This document shows, in pieces, positions 17,024 through 26,600 of a stretch of 64,000 nt of DNA. Source of the DNA: Cupriavidus malaysiensis (lineage in GTDB: Bacteria; Pseudomonadota; Gammaproteobacteria; Burkholderiales; Burkholderiaceae). The DNA is taken from the NCBI RefSeq assembly GCF_001854325.1, contig NZ_CP017755.1:1860001-1924000 (forward strand). The letters are read 5' to 3'. The notes beneath the pieces are model-generated. The model was not told the origin of the DNA. It was given only the letters and a program-made list of their open reading frames with translations, and ran no database searches. Numbering within the stretch: the stretch's first letter is position 1; each line of letters opens with the position of its first letter. The position numbers and the translations under genes are program-made.

Positions 17024-17515
17024 ATGCATCTCGAAGGCTCCTGCCATTGCGGCGCTGTCCGCTTCCAGCTGGAAGCGGACAGCCCCTACCCCTTCATGCA
17101 CTGCCACTGTTCGATCTGCCGCAAGACCGCGGGCAGCGGCGGCTACGCCATCAATCTCGGTGGCGACGCCCGCACCCTGCGCGTGCAGGGCCGCAAGCAT
17201 CTCGGCATCTATCACGCCGTGCTGCGCGAACGAGGCAAGCGCGCCACGCGTTCGCCGGCGGCGCGCCATTTCTGCCGCGAGTGCGGCAGCCCGCTCTGGT
17301 TGTGGGACCCGCGCTGGCCGGAACTAGTCCATCCGCATGCCTCGGCAATCGACACGCCGCTGCCCAGGCCGCCGGAGGTGGTCGAGGCGGCGCTGGACTA
17401 CGCCGCGCCCTGGGTGGACGTACCGCGTGGCGCGGGCCACGTCGCTTGCCGTACGTGGCCCGCCGAGTCCTTGCACGACTGGCACCAGCGCCACGGCCTG
17501 CTGAGCCCGGGCTGA
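17024..17515 (+). CDS. GFA/CENP-V-family zinc-binding protein
   Basis: A 163-aa protein with the cysteine pattern of the glutathione-dependent formaldehyde-activating (GFA) family: SCHCGAVRF at the N-terminus, HCHCSICRKTAGS at about residue 27, and FCRECGSPL at about residue 83. These cysteines bind two zinc ions. The founding member (Gfa of Paracoccus) was proposed to help condense formaldehyde with glutathione, but most relatives have no proven activity, so only the fold is certain. It stands alone, convergent with the phasin gene. Confidence 0.88.
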   Translation: MHLEGSCHCGAVRFQLEADSPYPFMHCHCSICRKTAGSGGYAINLGGDARTLRVQGRKHLGIYHAVLRERGKRATRSPAARHFCRECGSPLWLWDPRWPELVHPHASAIDTPLPRPPEVVEAALDYAAPWVDVPRGAGHVACRTWPAESLHDWHQRHGLLSPG

Positions 17516-17549
17516 AGCGCAGCGCGCGCGGCGGGCAGACCCGCCGGAC

Positions 17550-18089
17550 TCAGGCCTTGCTACGCGACGTGCCGGTGGCCGCCGCGGCGGCCGTGTCGAG
17601 ATGGCTGACGGCGGCTTCGCGCGCCTGGTGCGCGACCTGGCGCAGCGCACCGAAGGCGCCGCTGGTGGCATTGGCGGCGGCCTGCAGCAGGGCGGTGGCT
17701 GCCTCGGTGCCGACCGGTGCGTTCTTGACGAAGGTCTCCGCGAAGGCCTCCAGCGCGCGGCCATACTGCTCGCAGTGCGCCTCCGCCACGTGGGCGAAGC
17801 CGGCCTGCGTACCGGCAGCGATATCGTAGACGTGGCGCGCGTAGGCCAGGGCCTTCTCCGTCGCCGGCTGCAGCGAGGCTCCCTGTGCCAGGGCCGCGCT
17901 GCCGCCGTCGTTGCCGTCCAGCGCCGCGATGGCCTGCTCCCGGCCTTCGGCAAGCGCCGATTTCGTCGCCTGGAGATTCAACTCGGTCAGCTTCTGGATA
18001 CCCTCCAGCGCCGTGTTCGCCATGGCGAGCAGGCTGTTCAGGTGGGCCTGCTGGGCGGCCAGCAATTGTTCGGACGCGAAAACAGACAT
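17550..18089 (-). CDS. phaP: phasin family protein
   Basis: A 179-aa, alanine-rich, amphipathic helical protein with the phasin pattern (residues 5-110: EQLLAAQQAHLNSLLAMANTALEG, then KLTELNLQATKSALAEG). Phasins coat polyhydroxyalkanoate granules and control their size. The presence of the gene implies PHA storage, although no synthase or PhaR lies in this window. Length and composition are typical of Cupriavidus-type PhaP paralogues. The C-terminal Ala/Thr/Ser/Lys tail is of the kind seen in PhaP family members. Confidence 0.9.
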   Translation of the reverse strand: MSVFASEQLLAAQQAHLNSLLAMANTALEGIQKLTELNLQATKSALAEGREQAIAALDGNDGGSAALAQGASLQPATEKALAYARHVYDIAAGTQAGFAHVAEAHCEQYGRALEAFAETFVKNAPVGTEAATALLQAAANATSGAFGALRQVAHQAREAAVSHLDTAAAAATGTSRSKA

Positions 18090-18147
18090 GGACTCCCTCT
18101 CCCTGCGATGGGCCGGTGCGGAACGCAGCCGGCAGATTGGTTTCGGG

Positions 18148-18178
18148 TTGGCTTCAGCTTGGCTTCAGCTTGGCTTCG
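18148..18178. repeat. 11-bp tandem repeat TTGGCTTCAGC, three copies
   Basis: Two exact units and a third partial unit lie 60-90 nt upstream of the phaP start codon, within its probable promoter region. Confidence 0.75.
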
Positions 18179-18598
18179 ACGCGCCCGCCCTGCGGCAGCG
18201 CGACGGCACGGACGAGCGCGGAACAGCGCATGGCGCACCGCAACATCCGACACGCGATTCTAGAGCACCGCACGTCCGTTTTGCTCGGGCCGCCGGCTCA
18301 GGACATACCCCGATATGGCTGCGCCCCCGGCCCGCCTCGCCGATCTCCCGCAGGTCGTGCAAACGCCTGCAGCCCGGGTATTGCCGCGAGCCGCGCGGCG
18401 AACGCGGTGCAACATAAATCATCGCGTATGGCGTAGAGGTATGGCCGGGACACCGAAAAATTTCATATCGGCACCCCTGAAAGAGTCAATACGATACCCC
18501 CCGATCCGGGCATTGCCGAAGCCGTCAGGCAGGCGATGCCCGCGGCCAGGACAACACCCCCGGCTGCGTGCCAGGCCGCTCCCGGGTGGCGCCCCAAA

Positions 18599-18635
18599 GG
18601 AAAAACGCACCAGCCCGCTTGGCGGCCTGGTGCGT
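18599..18635 (-). terminator. rho-independent terminator after tctA
   Basis: On the minus strand, a 9-bp stem ACGCACCAG/CTGGTGCGT with a 13-nt loop is followed by a run of five Us (18605 down to 18601), about 100 nt past the tctA stop. Confidence 0.8.
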
Positions 18636-18735
18636 CGGTAGGAGTGCCGGCCGGCGCAACGCTCGCGGACCGTGCGTCGTGGCCGCGGACGGCAAGACTT
18701 GCCGCCGTCCACGCCTTCCTCGCAGTACTCGGTAC

Positions 18736-20283
18736 TTATTCGCCGGCGACGAACTGCTCGCCGTCCAGCATGGTGGTGCGCTGCTGCCTGGCGCGACGGC
18801 TGCCGCGCCAGGCCGAGTAGGTCACGCCGATCACCAGCAGGGCCGACATGACCACGAAGGCGCAGCTGATCGGGCGCTCGACGAACACCATCATGTCGCC
18901 GCGCGAGAGCAGCAGCGAGCGGCGGAAGTTCTCTTCCACCATCGGCCCCAGCACGAAGCCGAGCAGGATCGGGGCCACCGAGAACTCCAGGTACATCAGC
19001 AAGGCGCCGATCACGCCGAAGGCCAGCACTTCCCAGATCTGGAACAGGCTGTTCTGCGTGCTGAACACACCTACCACGATGAAGAACATCGCCGACGGGA
19101 ACAGGTAGCGGTAAGGCACCTGCAGCAGCTTGACCCACACGCCGATCAGCGGCACGTTCAGCACCATCAGGATCACGTTGCCGATCCAGAAGCTGGCCAC
19201 CAGGCCCCAGAAGATGTCCGGGTGGTCGCTGATCAGCTGCGGCCCCGGGGTGATGCCCTGGATCATTAGCGCGCCGAGGATCAGCGCCATCACCGCGTCG
19301 CCCGGGATGCCCAGGCTCATGGTGGGGATGAAGTCGACCTGGGTTTTCGAGTGCGCCGAGGCTTCGGGCGCGGCCACGCCGGCGATCATGCCGGTGCCGA
19401 ACTTCTCCGGCGTCTTCGAGATCTTGCGCTCCAGCGCGTAGGCGATGAAGGTGGTGATGGTCGGGCCGGTGCCGGGCATGGCGCCAAACAGCGTGCCGAC
19501 GCCGGTGCCGCGCACCATCGGCCAGAACGCCTGCTTCATCTCGGCCATGGTCGGACGCATGTCGCGGATGCGCAGCGTGGTCTTGGCCGTCACGGTCTTC
19601 ATGCGGTTGACGTTGAGCAGGAAGTCGGCCACGCCGAACAGGCCCATCGCGATCGCCACCAGTTCCAGGCCGTCGCTCAGTTCAGGAATGTTGAAGGCGA
19701 AGCGGAAGGTGCCGGTGTTGACGTCGGTACCCACCACGCCGCACAGCAGGCCGAACAGCGTCATCGCCACCCCCTTCAGCGGGGAGCCGCGCGACATCGT
19801 CGAACCGGCCAGCAGGCCCAGCAGCATGATCGAGAAGATCTCGGTCGGACCGAACTTGAACGAGATCTCGGTCAGCAGCGGCGAGCAGAAGATCATCACG
19901 ATGATGCCCACCGAGGCGGCGAAGAACGAGCAGATCATCGTGATGCCCAGCGCCGTGCCGCCGCGGCCGGCGCGCGTCAGCGGGTAGCCGTCCAGGCAGG
20001 TCACCGCGTGCGGCGGGTGCGAGGGCAGGTTCAGCAGGATCGCGCCGATCGCGCCGCCGTACTGCGAGCCGTAGAAGATACCGGCCAGCATCAGGATGGC
20101 GGGAACCGGGTGCATGACGTAGGTCAGCGGCAGCAGGATGGAGATCGCCGACAGCGCGCCCATGCCGGGCAGCACGCCGATCAGGTTGCCCATCAGCACG
20201 CCGAAGAACGACCACATCAGGTTGGTACCCTGGAAGGCGACGCCGAAGCCGAACCAGAGGTCGTGAAGTGCATTCGATACCAT
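18736..20283 (-). CDS. tctA: tripartite tricarboxylate transporter, large membrane subunit TctA
   Basis: A 515-aa integral membrane protein with about 11-12 hydrophobic segments. It contains the TctA signatures GVLPGMGALSAISILLPLTY, GGAIGAILLNLPSHPPHAVT and FGAMPGTGPTITTFIAYALE, the last two being the paired reentrant-loop motifs of the carrier. With TctB it forms a proton- or sodium-driven permease that takes its carboxylate from a periplasmic TctC/Bug receptor. No receptor gene is attached to the pair; the Bug gene at 15.1-16.1 kb is a candidate. The ATG at 20283 follows the tctB stop by 5 nt. Confidence 0.95.
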   Translation of the reverse strand: MVSNALHDLWFGFGVAFQGTNLMWSFFGVLMGNLIGVLPGMGALSAISILLPLTYVMHPVPAILMLAGIFYGSQYGGAIGAILLNLPSHPPHAVTCLDGYPLTRAGRGGTALGITMICSFFAASVGIIVMIFCSPLLTEISFKFGPTEIFSIMLLGLLAGSTMSRGSPLKGVAMTLFGLLCGVVGTDVNTGTFRFAFNIPELSDGLELVAIAMGLFGVADFLLNVNRMKTVTAKTTLRIRDMRPTMAEMKQAFWPMVRGTGVGTLFGAMPGTGPTITTFIAYALERKISKTPEKFGTGMIAGVAAPEASAHSKTQVDFIPTMSLGIPGDAVMALILGALMIQGITPGPQLISDHPDIFWGLVASFWIGNVILMVLNVPLIGVWVKLLQVPYRYLFPSAMFFIVVGVFSTQNSLFQIWEVLAFGVIGALLMYLEFSVAPILLGFVLGPMVEENFRRSLLLSRGDMMVFVERPISCAFVVMSALLVIGVTYSAWRGSRRARQQRTTMLDGEQFVAGE

Positions 20284-20288
20284 GGTGC

Positions 20289-20765
20289 TTACGCCCCCCA
20301 AGCGAACAGCGGCAACTGCAGTTGCAGCGCCCACCAGAAGACGACCACCGCCACCACGCACATCGCCGCAGCCAGCACGACGGCTTGCTTGACGGTATTG
20401 CTGCGGTCACCCAGGGCCGAGATGAAAACGATGGCGAAGGTCGCCGGCACCAGGCCGCCGAACTTGCCGAACAACAGGAAGGCCAGCACGCCGACGACGA
20501 TGGCGACGGCGCCGCGCAGGTCGGGCAGGTCATGGCTGTGGCCCGGCGCGCCCTTGGCGGATTCGGTGGCATTGCGGGCCGACACGGCGATCAGCACGCC
20601 CACCAGCGCCAGCAGCGTGCCGACGGCCGCCGGGAAGAACCCGGGACCCATCTGGCGCAGCGTGCCGATGCGGTATTGCATGCCGGCGACGACCGCAGAG
20701 AGCCCGATCAGCGTCATCAGCGCGCCGCCGTAGTAGTCCTTCTTGAACTTGGAAGGCTTGCTCAT
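20289..20765 (-). CDS. tctB: tripartite tricarboxylate transporter, small membrane subunit TctB
   Basis: A 158-aa membrane protein with four predicted helices and the typical early motif KDYYGGALMTLIGLSAVVAGM followed by MGPGFFPAAVGTLLALVGVLI. TctB is the small partner of TctA. A GGGAGG Shine-Dalgarno sequence precedes the ATG at 20765, which overlaps the stop of a 29-codon ORF upstream. Confidence 0.92.
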   Translation of the reverse strand: MSKPSKFKKDYYGGALMTLIGLSAVVAGMQYRIGTLRQMGPGFFPAAVGTLLALVGVLIAVSARNATESAKGAPGHSHDLPDLRGAVAIVVGVLAFLLFGKFGGLVPATFAIVFISALGDRSNTVKQAVVLAAAMCVVAVVVFWWALQLQLPLFAWGA

Positions 20766-20851
20766 TGCCGTGCCTCCCTCGCCGCCGACGGGCACGTGCC
20801 CGCCTTCAGCCGGACCTGGGCCGACCGATGTGAATGGATGGTTTGATGCAT
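20762..20851 (-). CDS. possible 29-aa leader peptide coupled to tctB
   Basis: A short frame starts at an ATG with a GAGGA ribosome site about 6-8 nt upstream and ends in a TGA that overlaps the tctB ATG (ATGA). The peptide (MHQTIHSHRSAQVR...) has three histidines and no family. Coupling geometry is the only evidence that it is translated. Confidence 0.3.
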   Translation of the reverse strand: MHQTIHSHRSAQVRLKAGTCPSAAREARQ

Positions 20852-21412
20852 GGGGTTTCCTCTAGTCTCCTGAGTCACCAGCGGCCATTTCGGCTGCGCT
20901 GCGGATCGTCGCAGCGGAAATGGGCCGGCGTGCGGAGTCTATGAAGAGCAGCTTCCAAACCCCTTTCTGGTGGCTTGCAAACGGCTTTCGAGCGTCCGTG
21001 AAAGCACGGATATTTGACGGATCAAGGGAAAACCCCGAGTGGGGAGCGCGCCGCCAACATCACATCCCGGCGACCAAGGATCTGCTGCGGCCTGGCGCCG
21101 CTGCAGAGCACTCCGCATCTCGCATGGCGCGCGCCTGAGCAAGAAGCTCCCGGCGCAGCGCAAAGCCAACGGCGTAATCGCCTGCGCGGCGAGCGGAACG
21201 ACGAGCAATGAGACGACGCGCAGGCCATGCATGCCGCGCCATGCACCTAGTGCCGGCGCCAGAAAAACGCGCCCCCCGGGCGACGGTGCATGCCGGCCGC
21301 AGGCTCGGCGGCACAGCGATGGCGAGCCTTTGCAACGACGCATCGGACCAGGGTTGGCTCAGCGCTGGACAGGTCGGCAGGCCGCGGCGCCACCGCGCCT
21401 GCCCGCCCGGGC
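20852..21412. other. intergenic region upstream of tctBA, no gene seen
   Basis: Open frames in this stretch have compositions typical of GC-rich noncoding DNA and no good start sites. It should contain the tctBA promoter; I cannot point to a convincing one. Confidence 0.4.
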
Positions 21413-22153
21413 TTACCAGCGCTCCATCCAGGGCCGCAGGTCGAGTTCGAAGGTCCAGGCGTCGCGCGGCTGCTGGTGCAGGTGCCAGTAGTTCTCGGCA
21501 ATATGATCGGGGTTCAGGATGCCGTCCTGGTCCTTGAGCGCGTAGCGCTCGGGGAAGTTGCTGCGGATGAATTCGGTGTCGATCGCGCCGTCCACCACCA
21601 CATGCGCAACGTGGATATTGCGCGGCCCCAGCTCGCGCGCCATGCTTTGCGCCAGCGCGCGCAGCGCGTGCTTGGCACCGGCGAAGGCGGCGAAGTTGGC
21701 CGCACCACGCAGCGCCGCGGTGGCGCCGGTGAACAGGATCGTGCCCCGCTCGCGCTGCACCATGCGCCGCGCCACCTCGCGCGCATTGAGGAAGCCCGAG
21801 AAGCAGGCCATCTCCCAGATCTTGAAGTACTTACGCGCAGTCTCGTCCAGCACGGAGCTGGGCACATTGGCACCGATATTGAAGACCAGCACTTCGATCG
21901 GGCCGATTTCCGCCTCGATGCGCTCCACCAGGGCGGCCACCTCTTCTTCCTTGCGCGCATCCGAACCGAAGGCAAGCGCGCGGCCGCCGGCGGCGCGGAT
22001 GCTGTCCACCAGGGGCTGCAGCTTGTCGGCAGAGCGCCGCGTGACGCACACCGTCAAGCCACCGGCGGCGAAGCGCCGCGCGATGGCGCCGCCCGTCGAG
22101 TCGCCGGCGCCGATCACCAGCGCCACCCCTTGCTGCTGCGATTGTCCAGACAT
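21413..22153 (-). CDS. short-chain dehydrogenase/reductase family protein with Phe at the catalytic Tyr
   Basis: A 246-aa Rossmann protein. The nucleotide-binding motif is GAGDSTGGAIARRFAAGG (residues about 14-32) and the NxGA equivalent is FNIGANV. The usual YxxxK active-site pair appears as FAGAK (in FAAFAGAKHALRALAQSM): Lys is kept but Tyr is Phe. From memory, other proteins of this subgroup, which share the C-terminal NYWHLHQQPRDAWTFELDLRPW, also have Phe there, so it looks like a subfamily trait. Dehydrogenase chemistry is therefore uncertain. A strong AGAGGAG ribosome site precedes the ATG, and a palindrome AACGATCGTT lies 22 nt upstream of it. Confidence 0.88.
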   Translation of the reverse strand: MSGQSQQQGVALVIGAGDSTGGAIARRFAAGGLTVCVTRRSADKLQPLVDSIRAAGGRALAFGSDARKEEEVAALVERIEAEIGPIEVLVFNIGANVPSSVLDETARKYFKIWEMACFSGFLNAREVARRMVQRERGTILFTGATAALRGAANFAAFAGAKHALRALAQSMARELGPRNIHVAHVVVDGAIDTEFIRSNFPERYALKDQDGILNPDHIAENYWHLHQQPRDAWTFELDLRPWMERW

Positions 22154-22174
22154 CGCGTCTCCTCTTTTTTTCTA

Positions 22175-22184
22175 AACGATCGTT
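22175..22184 (-). promoter_or_regulatory. TetR-type operator-like palindrome AACGATCGTT
   Basis: A perfect 10-bp palindrome 22 nt before the SDR start codon, in an otherwise AT-rich patch. Its half-site AACGAT also occurs in the dyad upstream of the TetR gene at 29.5-30.1 kb. Confidence 0.45.
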
Positions 22185-22309
22185 AAGTAAAGCGACGTTA
22201 TGCCTTGCGCGGCCACCTGTCAAGGGTGGCCGCGCAAGGAAACGGCAGCAGCGGGCCAGGCACGCGGTGCCCCGCCCGGACCTTGCGGCACCGCGCGGGG
22301 ACGTGCCCT

Positions 22310-22342
22310 GCTCAGTCGTCGCTCAGTCGTCGCTCAGTCGTC
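22310..22342. repeat. 11-bp tandem repeat GCTCAGTCGTC, three exact copies
   Basis: Three perfect head-to-tail units cover the stop codon of the outer-membrane efflux gene, which ends at 22334. The last unit encodes the C-terminal Asp-Asp and the stop, so the array looks like a duplication of the gene's 3' end. Confidence 0.85.
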
Positions 22343-23659
22343 GAAGTCCCAGAGCCGATGCAGGTCGAGCTGCAGCCGGGTGTCCGCCTCCAGCGCGTCG
22401 ACCCGCGCCAAGCGCTCAGCCTGTTCGCTGTCGGCAAGATTGCGCCGTACCACCAGCAGCTCGGTCAGCCCCGCCTCCCCTTCGGCATAGGCGCGCCCGC
22501 TGCGCGCGGCGGCGCTGCGCTGCAGGGCCAGCGCCTGTGCCTGCGCCTCGGCCGCGCTGCGCTTGCCCTGCAAGGCGTGGTAGAGCTGCTCGAATTCCGC
22601 CCCCACCTTGCGCTCCACCGCCAGGCGCCGCCGCGCCGCCCCCTCGGCGTCGGCCGCGGCGGCGGCGGCGTTGCTGCGACGCGCCGCCGAGCCGAGCGGC
22701 ATCGACACGCTGACACCGGCGATGCGCTCGGCTCCGCCGCGTTCGATGGTGACGAAGACGCCCACGGTGGGATCGGGGTGGCGTTCCAGGTCGATCCGCC
22801 GCGCCTGGCGCTGCGCCTGCAGTTCCTGCGCCTGGGCCAGCAGGAACTCGTGGCTGCCGAGCAGGTATTGGTTGCGCAATTGCGCAGCCGGCTCGGCCGG
22901 CATGTCCGGCAGCGCCGGCGTAGCGACCAGGGCTGCCGGCACCCCCAGCTCGGGGAAGCGCGCGCGCAGTTCCGCCTGCGCCGAGGCTTCCGCGGCACGG
23001 GCGGCCGCCAGGGCCGCCGTGGTGCGGGCGCGTTCCGCCAACGACAGTTCATGGTCCAGGCGCGCCGCATCGCCCGCCCGCAGACGGCGCTCCGTCACGC
23101 GCGCCAGCTCGGCCGCCAGCACATCGGCCGCCTGCGCCGCCGCGCGCGCCTGCTGCGCCCGCAGCGCGGCGAACCAGAGCGCAAGGACCTGCCGCGAGGC
23201 CTCGTGGCGTGCGTCCATCGCCGCCAGGCGCCCCGCCTGTTCTGTCACGTCGGCCAGATCGGCATCCGCGCCCGACTTGCCCCACAGCCGCAACGGTCGC
23301 TCCAGCAACAGTTGCCCCTCGGCAAAACGATCGGACGGGTCGCGCACGCGGCGGCCCTGGGCCGTGGTGCGCAGCACGGTCTCCGCATTGCCGGCGCGGA
23401 TGCCGCCAGCGCGCGCCAGCATCGCCTCACGCGCGGCTTCGGCCGCCTGCACGTCGGGCGCCTGCCGCACGGCTTCGCGCACCGCCGCCTCCTCCGGCAG
23501 CCATGCCGCCGCGGCCTGGGCCCAGGCCATTCCGGGCAAGGCGCCCAGCGGCACCGCCAGCGCCAGCGCGACCGCGAGCGTCACCCGCGCGCCGCCATTC
23601 CCCGCACCACCGCGGCGCTGCCGGTATCCGTCTCCGACTCCATATGCGACCGGCTTCAT
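22334..23659 (-). CDS. CzcC-like outer-membrane efflux channel
   Basis: A 441-aa TolC-fold protein, the outer-membrane partner of the RND pump encoded just upstream. The signal peptide (VTLAVALALAVPLGALPGMAWAQA) starts near residue 26. The two Ala/Arg/Glu-rich helical repeats are typical of the CzcC/CusC-like subgroup, including LRLWGKSGADADLADVTEQA and RHPDPTVGVFVTIERGGAERIAG. No lipobox is seen. It is the last gene of the operon, and its ATG overlaps the pump gene's stop (ATGA). The C-terminus is shaped by an 11-bp repeat. Confidence 0.88.
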   Translation of the reverse strand: MKPVAYGVGDGYRQRRGGAGNGGARVTLAVALALAVPLGALPGMAWAQAAAAWLPEEAAVREAVRQAPDVQAAEAAREAMLARAGGIRAGNAETVLRTTAQGRRVRDPSDRFAEGQLLLERPLRLWGKSGADADLADVTEQAGRLAAMDARHEASRQVLALWFAALRAQQARAAAQAADVLAAELARVTERRLRAGDAARLDHELSLAERARTTAALAAARAAEASAQAELRARFPELGVPAALVATPALPDMPAEPAAQLRNQYLLGSHEFLLAQAQELQAQRQARRIDLERHPDPTVGVFVTIERGGAERIAGVSVSMPLGSAARRSNAAAAAADAEGAARRRLAVERKVGAEFEQLYHALQGKRSAAEAQAQALALQRSAAARSGRAYAEGEAGLTELLVVRRNLADSEQAERLARVDALEADTRLQLDLHRLWDFDD

Positions 23660-26600
23660 TGCACATCTCCTTGTCCAGGTGCCTGGCCGAGCGGCCGCCG
23701 GCCGCCACGCTGTTCGGGCAAGCCGAAGCGCTCGAACAACAGCGGCAGCAGCAGCAGGGTCAGCGCGGTCGAGCTCAGCAGGCCGCCAGTCACCACGATG
23801 GCGAGCGGGCGCTGGATTTCCGAGCCGGGGCCGCTCGCCAGCAGCAGCGGAATCATGCCCAGCGCGGTGATGCAGGCCGTCATCAGCACCGGACGCAAGC
23901 GGTCGCGCACGCCGGTGCGCACCGCCTCGGCCACCGGCAGGCCGGCCGCCAGCAGGGTGTTGAAGTGCGACACCAGCACCACACCGTTGAGCACGGCGAT
24001 GCCCAGCAGCGCGATGAAGCCGACCGAGGCCGGCACCGACAGGTATTCGCCGGACAGCCGCAGCGCGGCCATGCCGCCGACCAGCGCAAAGGGGATATTG
24101 GCGATCACCAGCACGGCCTGGCGCAGCGCCCGGAAGGTCAGCATCAGCAGCAGGAAAATCGCGCCGAGCGCCAGCGGTACCACCAGCGCCAGGCGCGCCG
24201 CGGCGCGCTGCTGGTTCTCGAACTGCCCGCCCCAGGCCAGCCTCAGGTCCTTGGGCAGACCCGGCATGCCGGCCACCGCCGCGCGCGCCTCCGTGACGAA
24301 GCCGGCCAGGTCGCGGCCTTCCACGCTGACCTGGATCACCGCGAAGCGGCCGCCGTCTTCATGGTTGATGCGCACCGGGCCGACCGCCCGGCGCACCTCG
24401 GCCAGCGAGGTCAGCGGCCAGGCCTTGCCGTCGGGCGCACTCACCAGCAGCGCGCCGAAGCTCTCCGGCGTGCGCCGCAGCGCGTCGCTGCCGCGCAGGA
24501 TCAGCGGCGTGCGCACCGTCCCCTCCGGCACCGTGCCGATCTGTTCGCCTTCCACCTGCGCGCGCAGCAGGGCCTGCAGCGCGTCGCCGGACAATCCGGC
24601 GCGCCCCAGCGCGGCGCGGTCGGGCGCCAGCGTCAGGTATTGCACGCCATCGTTGGCCGGCGCGATGACCTCGGCGGCGCCGCGGATGCGCCGCACGCGC
24701 TCGGCGATGGCCTGGGCGGCGCCGTCGATGGCGGTGAGATCGCTGCCGAAGATCTTGATGGCGACGTCGCCGCGGGTGCCGGTGAGCATCTCGGCCACGC
24801 GCATCTCGATCGGCTGGGTGAAGCCGTAGACCACGCCCGGAAAGCGTTCCATCACCCGCCGGATGGCTGCGGCGATGTCCTCCTTGCTGCCGCGCCATTG
24901 CGCTTTCGGCTGCAGCACCAGGAAGGTGTCGGTCTCGTTCAGGCCCATCGGGTCCAGGCCCAGGTCGTCCGAGCCGGTGCGCGCCACCACCGCGCGGATC
25001 TCCGGCACCTCGGCCAGCAGCGCACGCTGCAGGCGCAGGTCGAGGTCGACCGAGGCGTCCAGCGACACCGCCGGCGACTTCTGCACCTGCACGATCATGT
25101 CGCCCTCATCCATGCTCGGCATGAAGGTCTTGCCGACCGACGCGTACAGCACCGCGGCCAGCACCAGCGAGGCGCCAGCCACGCCGAACACGATGCGCGG
25201 GTGTGCCGTGCTCCAGCGCTGCATGCGCCCGAAGCCGGCCTGCAGCCGCCGCATCACCGGCGGCTGCGCGGCCCCGGCATGCACGCGCAGCAGCAGCGAC
25301 GCGAGCGCCGGCACCACCGTGAAGGCGATCAGCACCGAGGCGCCCAAGGCCAGCACGATGGTCAGCGCCACCGGACCGAACAGCTTGCCTTCGAGGCCTT
25401 CCAGCGTCAGCAGCGGCAGGAAGACGATGGCGATGATCGACACCCCGGCCAGCATCGGCGCGGCCACCGCGCTGACCGCCCGCCGTATCACCGCCTCGCG
25501 CGCGAGACCTCCATCGTGCGCGAGGGCAGTCTCGATGTTCTCCACCACCACCACGGCGGCGTCCACCAGCATGCCCAGCGCGATGGCCAGGCCGCCCAGG
25601 CTCATCAGGTTGGCGCTCAGGCCCACGTAACGCATCAGCAGGAACGTCGCCAGCATCGACAGTGGCAGCGTGGCCGCCACCACCAGCGCGGCGCGCACGC
25701 CGCCCAGGAACAGGTACAGCACCACGATCACCAGCAGGCTGGCTTCGATCAGGGCGCGCACCACGGTATTGGCGGCGCGCGTGACCAGTTCGCCCCGGTC
25801 GTAGAACACATGGGTCGTCATACCCTTGGGCAGGCGGGGCGCCAGCGCGTCCAGCCGCGCCTGCACCGCCTGCACCAGGGCGCGCGCATCCGAGCCGCGC
25901 AGCCCCAGCACCAGTCCTTCCACGGCCTCGCCGCGGCCATCCTGGCTGACCGCGCCATTGCGCGTGGCCACCCCCAGCCGCACCGTGGCGACGTCGCCGA
26001 CGCTCACCAGCGGCGCGTCGGCGGCACCCGCCGCGGGCAAGGCGATGCGGCGCAGGTCCTCGACGCCGCGCACGCCGCCCTCGACCCGCACCACCCAGTG
26101 CTCCTCGCCCTGCGCCACCCGGCCCGCGCCATCGTTGCGATGGTTGGCGTCCAGCGCCTGGCGCAACTGGTCGAGCGTGACACCGCGGGCGCGCAGGCGC
26201 GCCGGATCGGGTATCACCTCGAAGCTGCGCACCTCACCGCCGAGCACATTGACGTCGGCCACGCCGGGCACCGTGCGCAGGGCGGGCCGGATCACCCAGT
26301 CGAGCACACGCCGGCGCTCGGCCAGCGAGTAGCCCTCGCCCTCCACGGTGAACATGAACATCTCACCCAGCGGTGTGGTGATCGGCGCCAGCCCGCCGAC
26401 CGCATTGGGCGGCAGGTCGCGCAGCAGCCCCGACAGGCGCTCCGACACCTGTTGGCGCGCCCAGTAGGGATCGACGCCCTCGGCGAAATCGACGGTGACA
26501 TCGCTGATGCCGTACTTCGACACCGAGCGCACCATGGTCTTGTGGGGAATGCCGAGCAGTTCCTGCTCGACCGGCGTGGAGACGCGCTGCTCCACCTCCT

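Larger units (their letters stand above)
18090..18735. other. intergenic region between phaP and tctA
   Basis: No gene is supported. It holds the phaP promoter region, an 11-bp triplet repeat at 18148-18178 and the tctA terminator at 18599-18635. An AT-richer patch at about 18410-18495 has no coding pattern. Confidence 0.45.
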
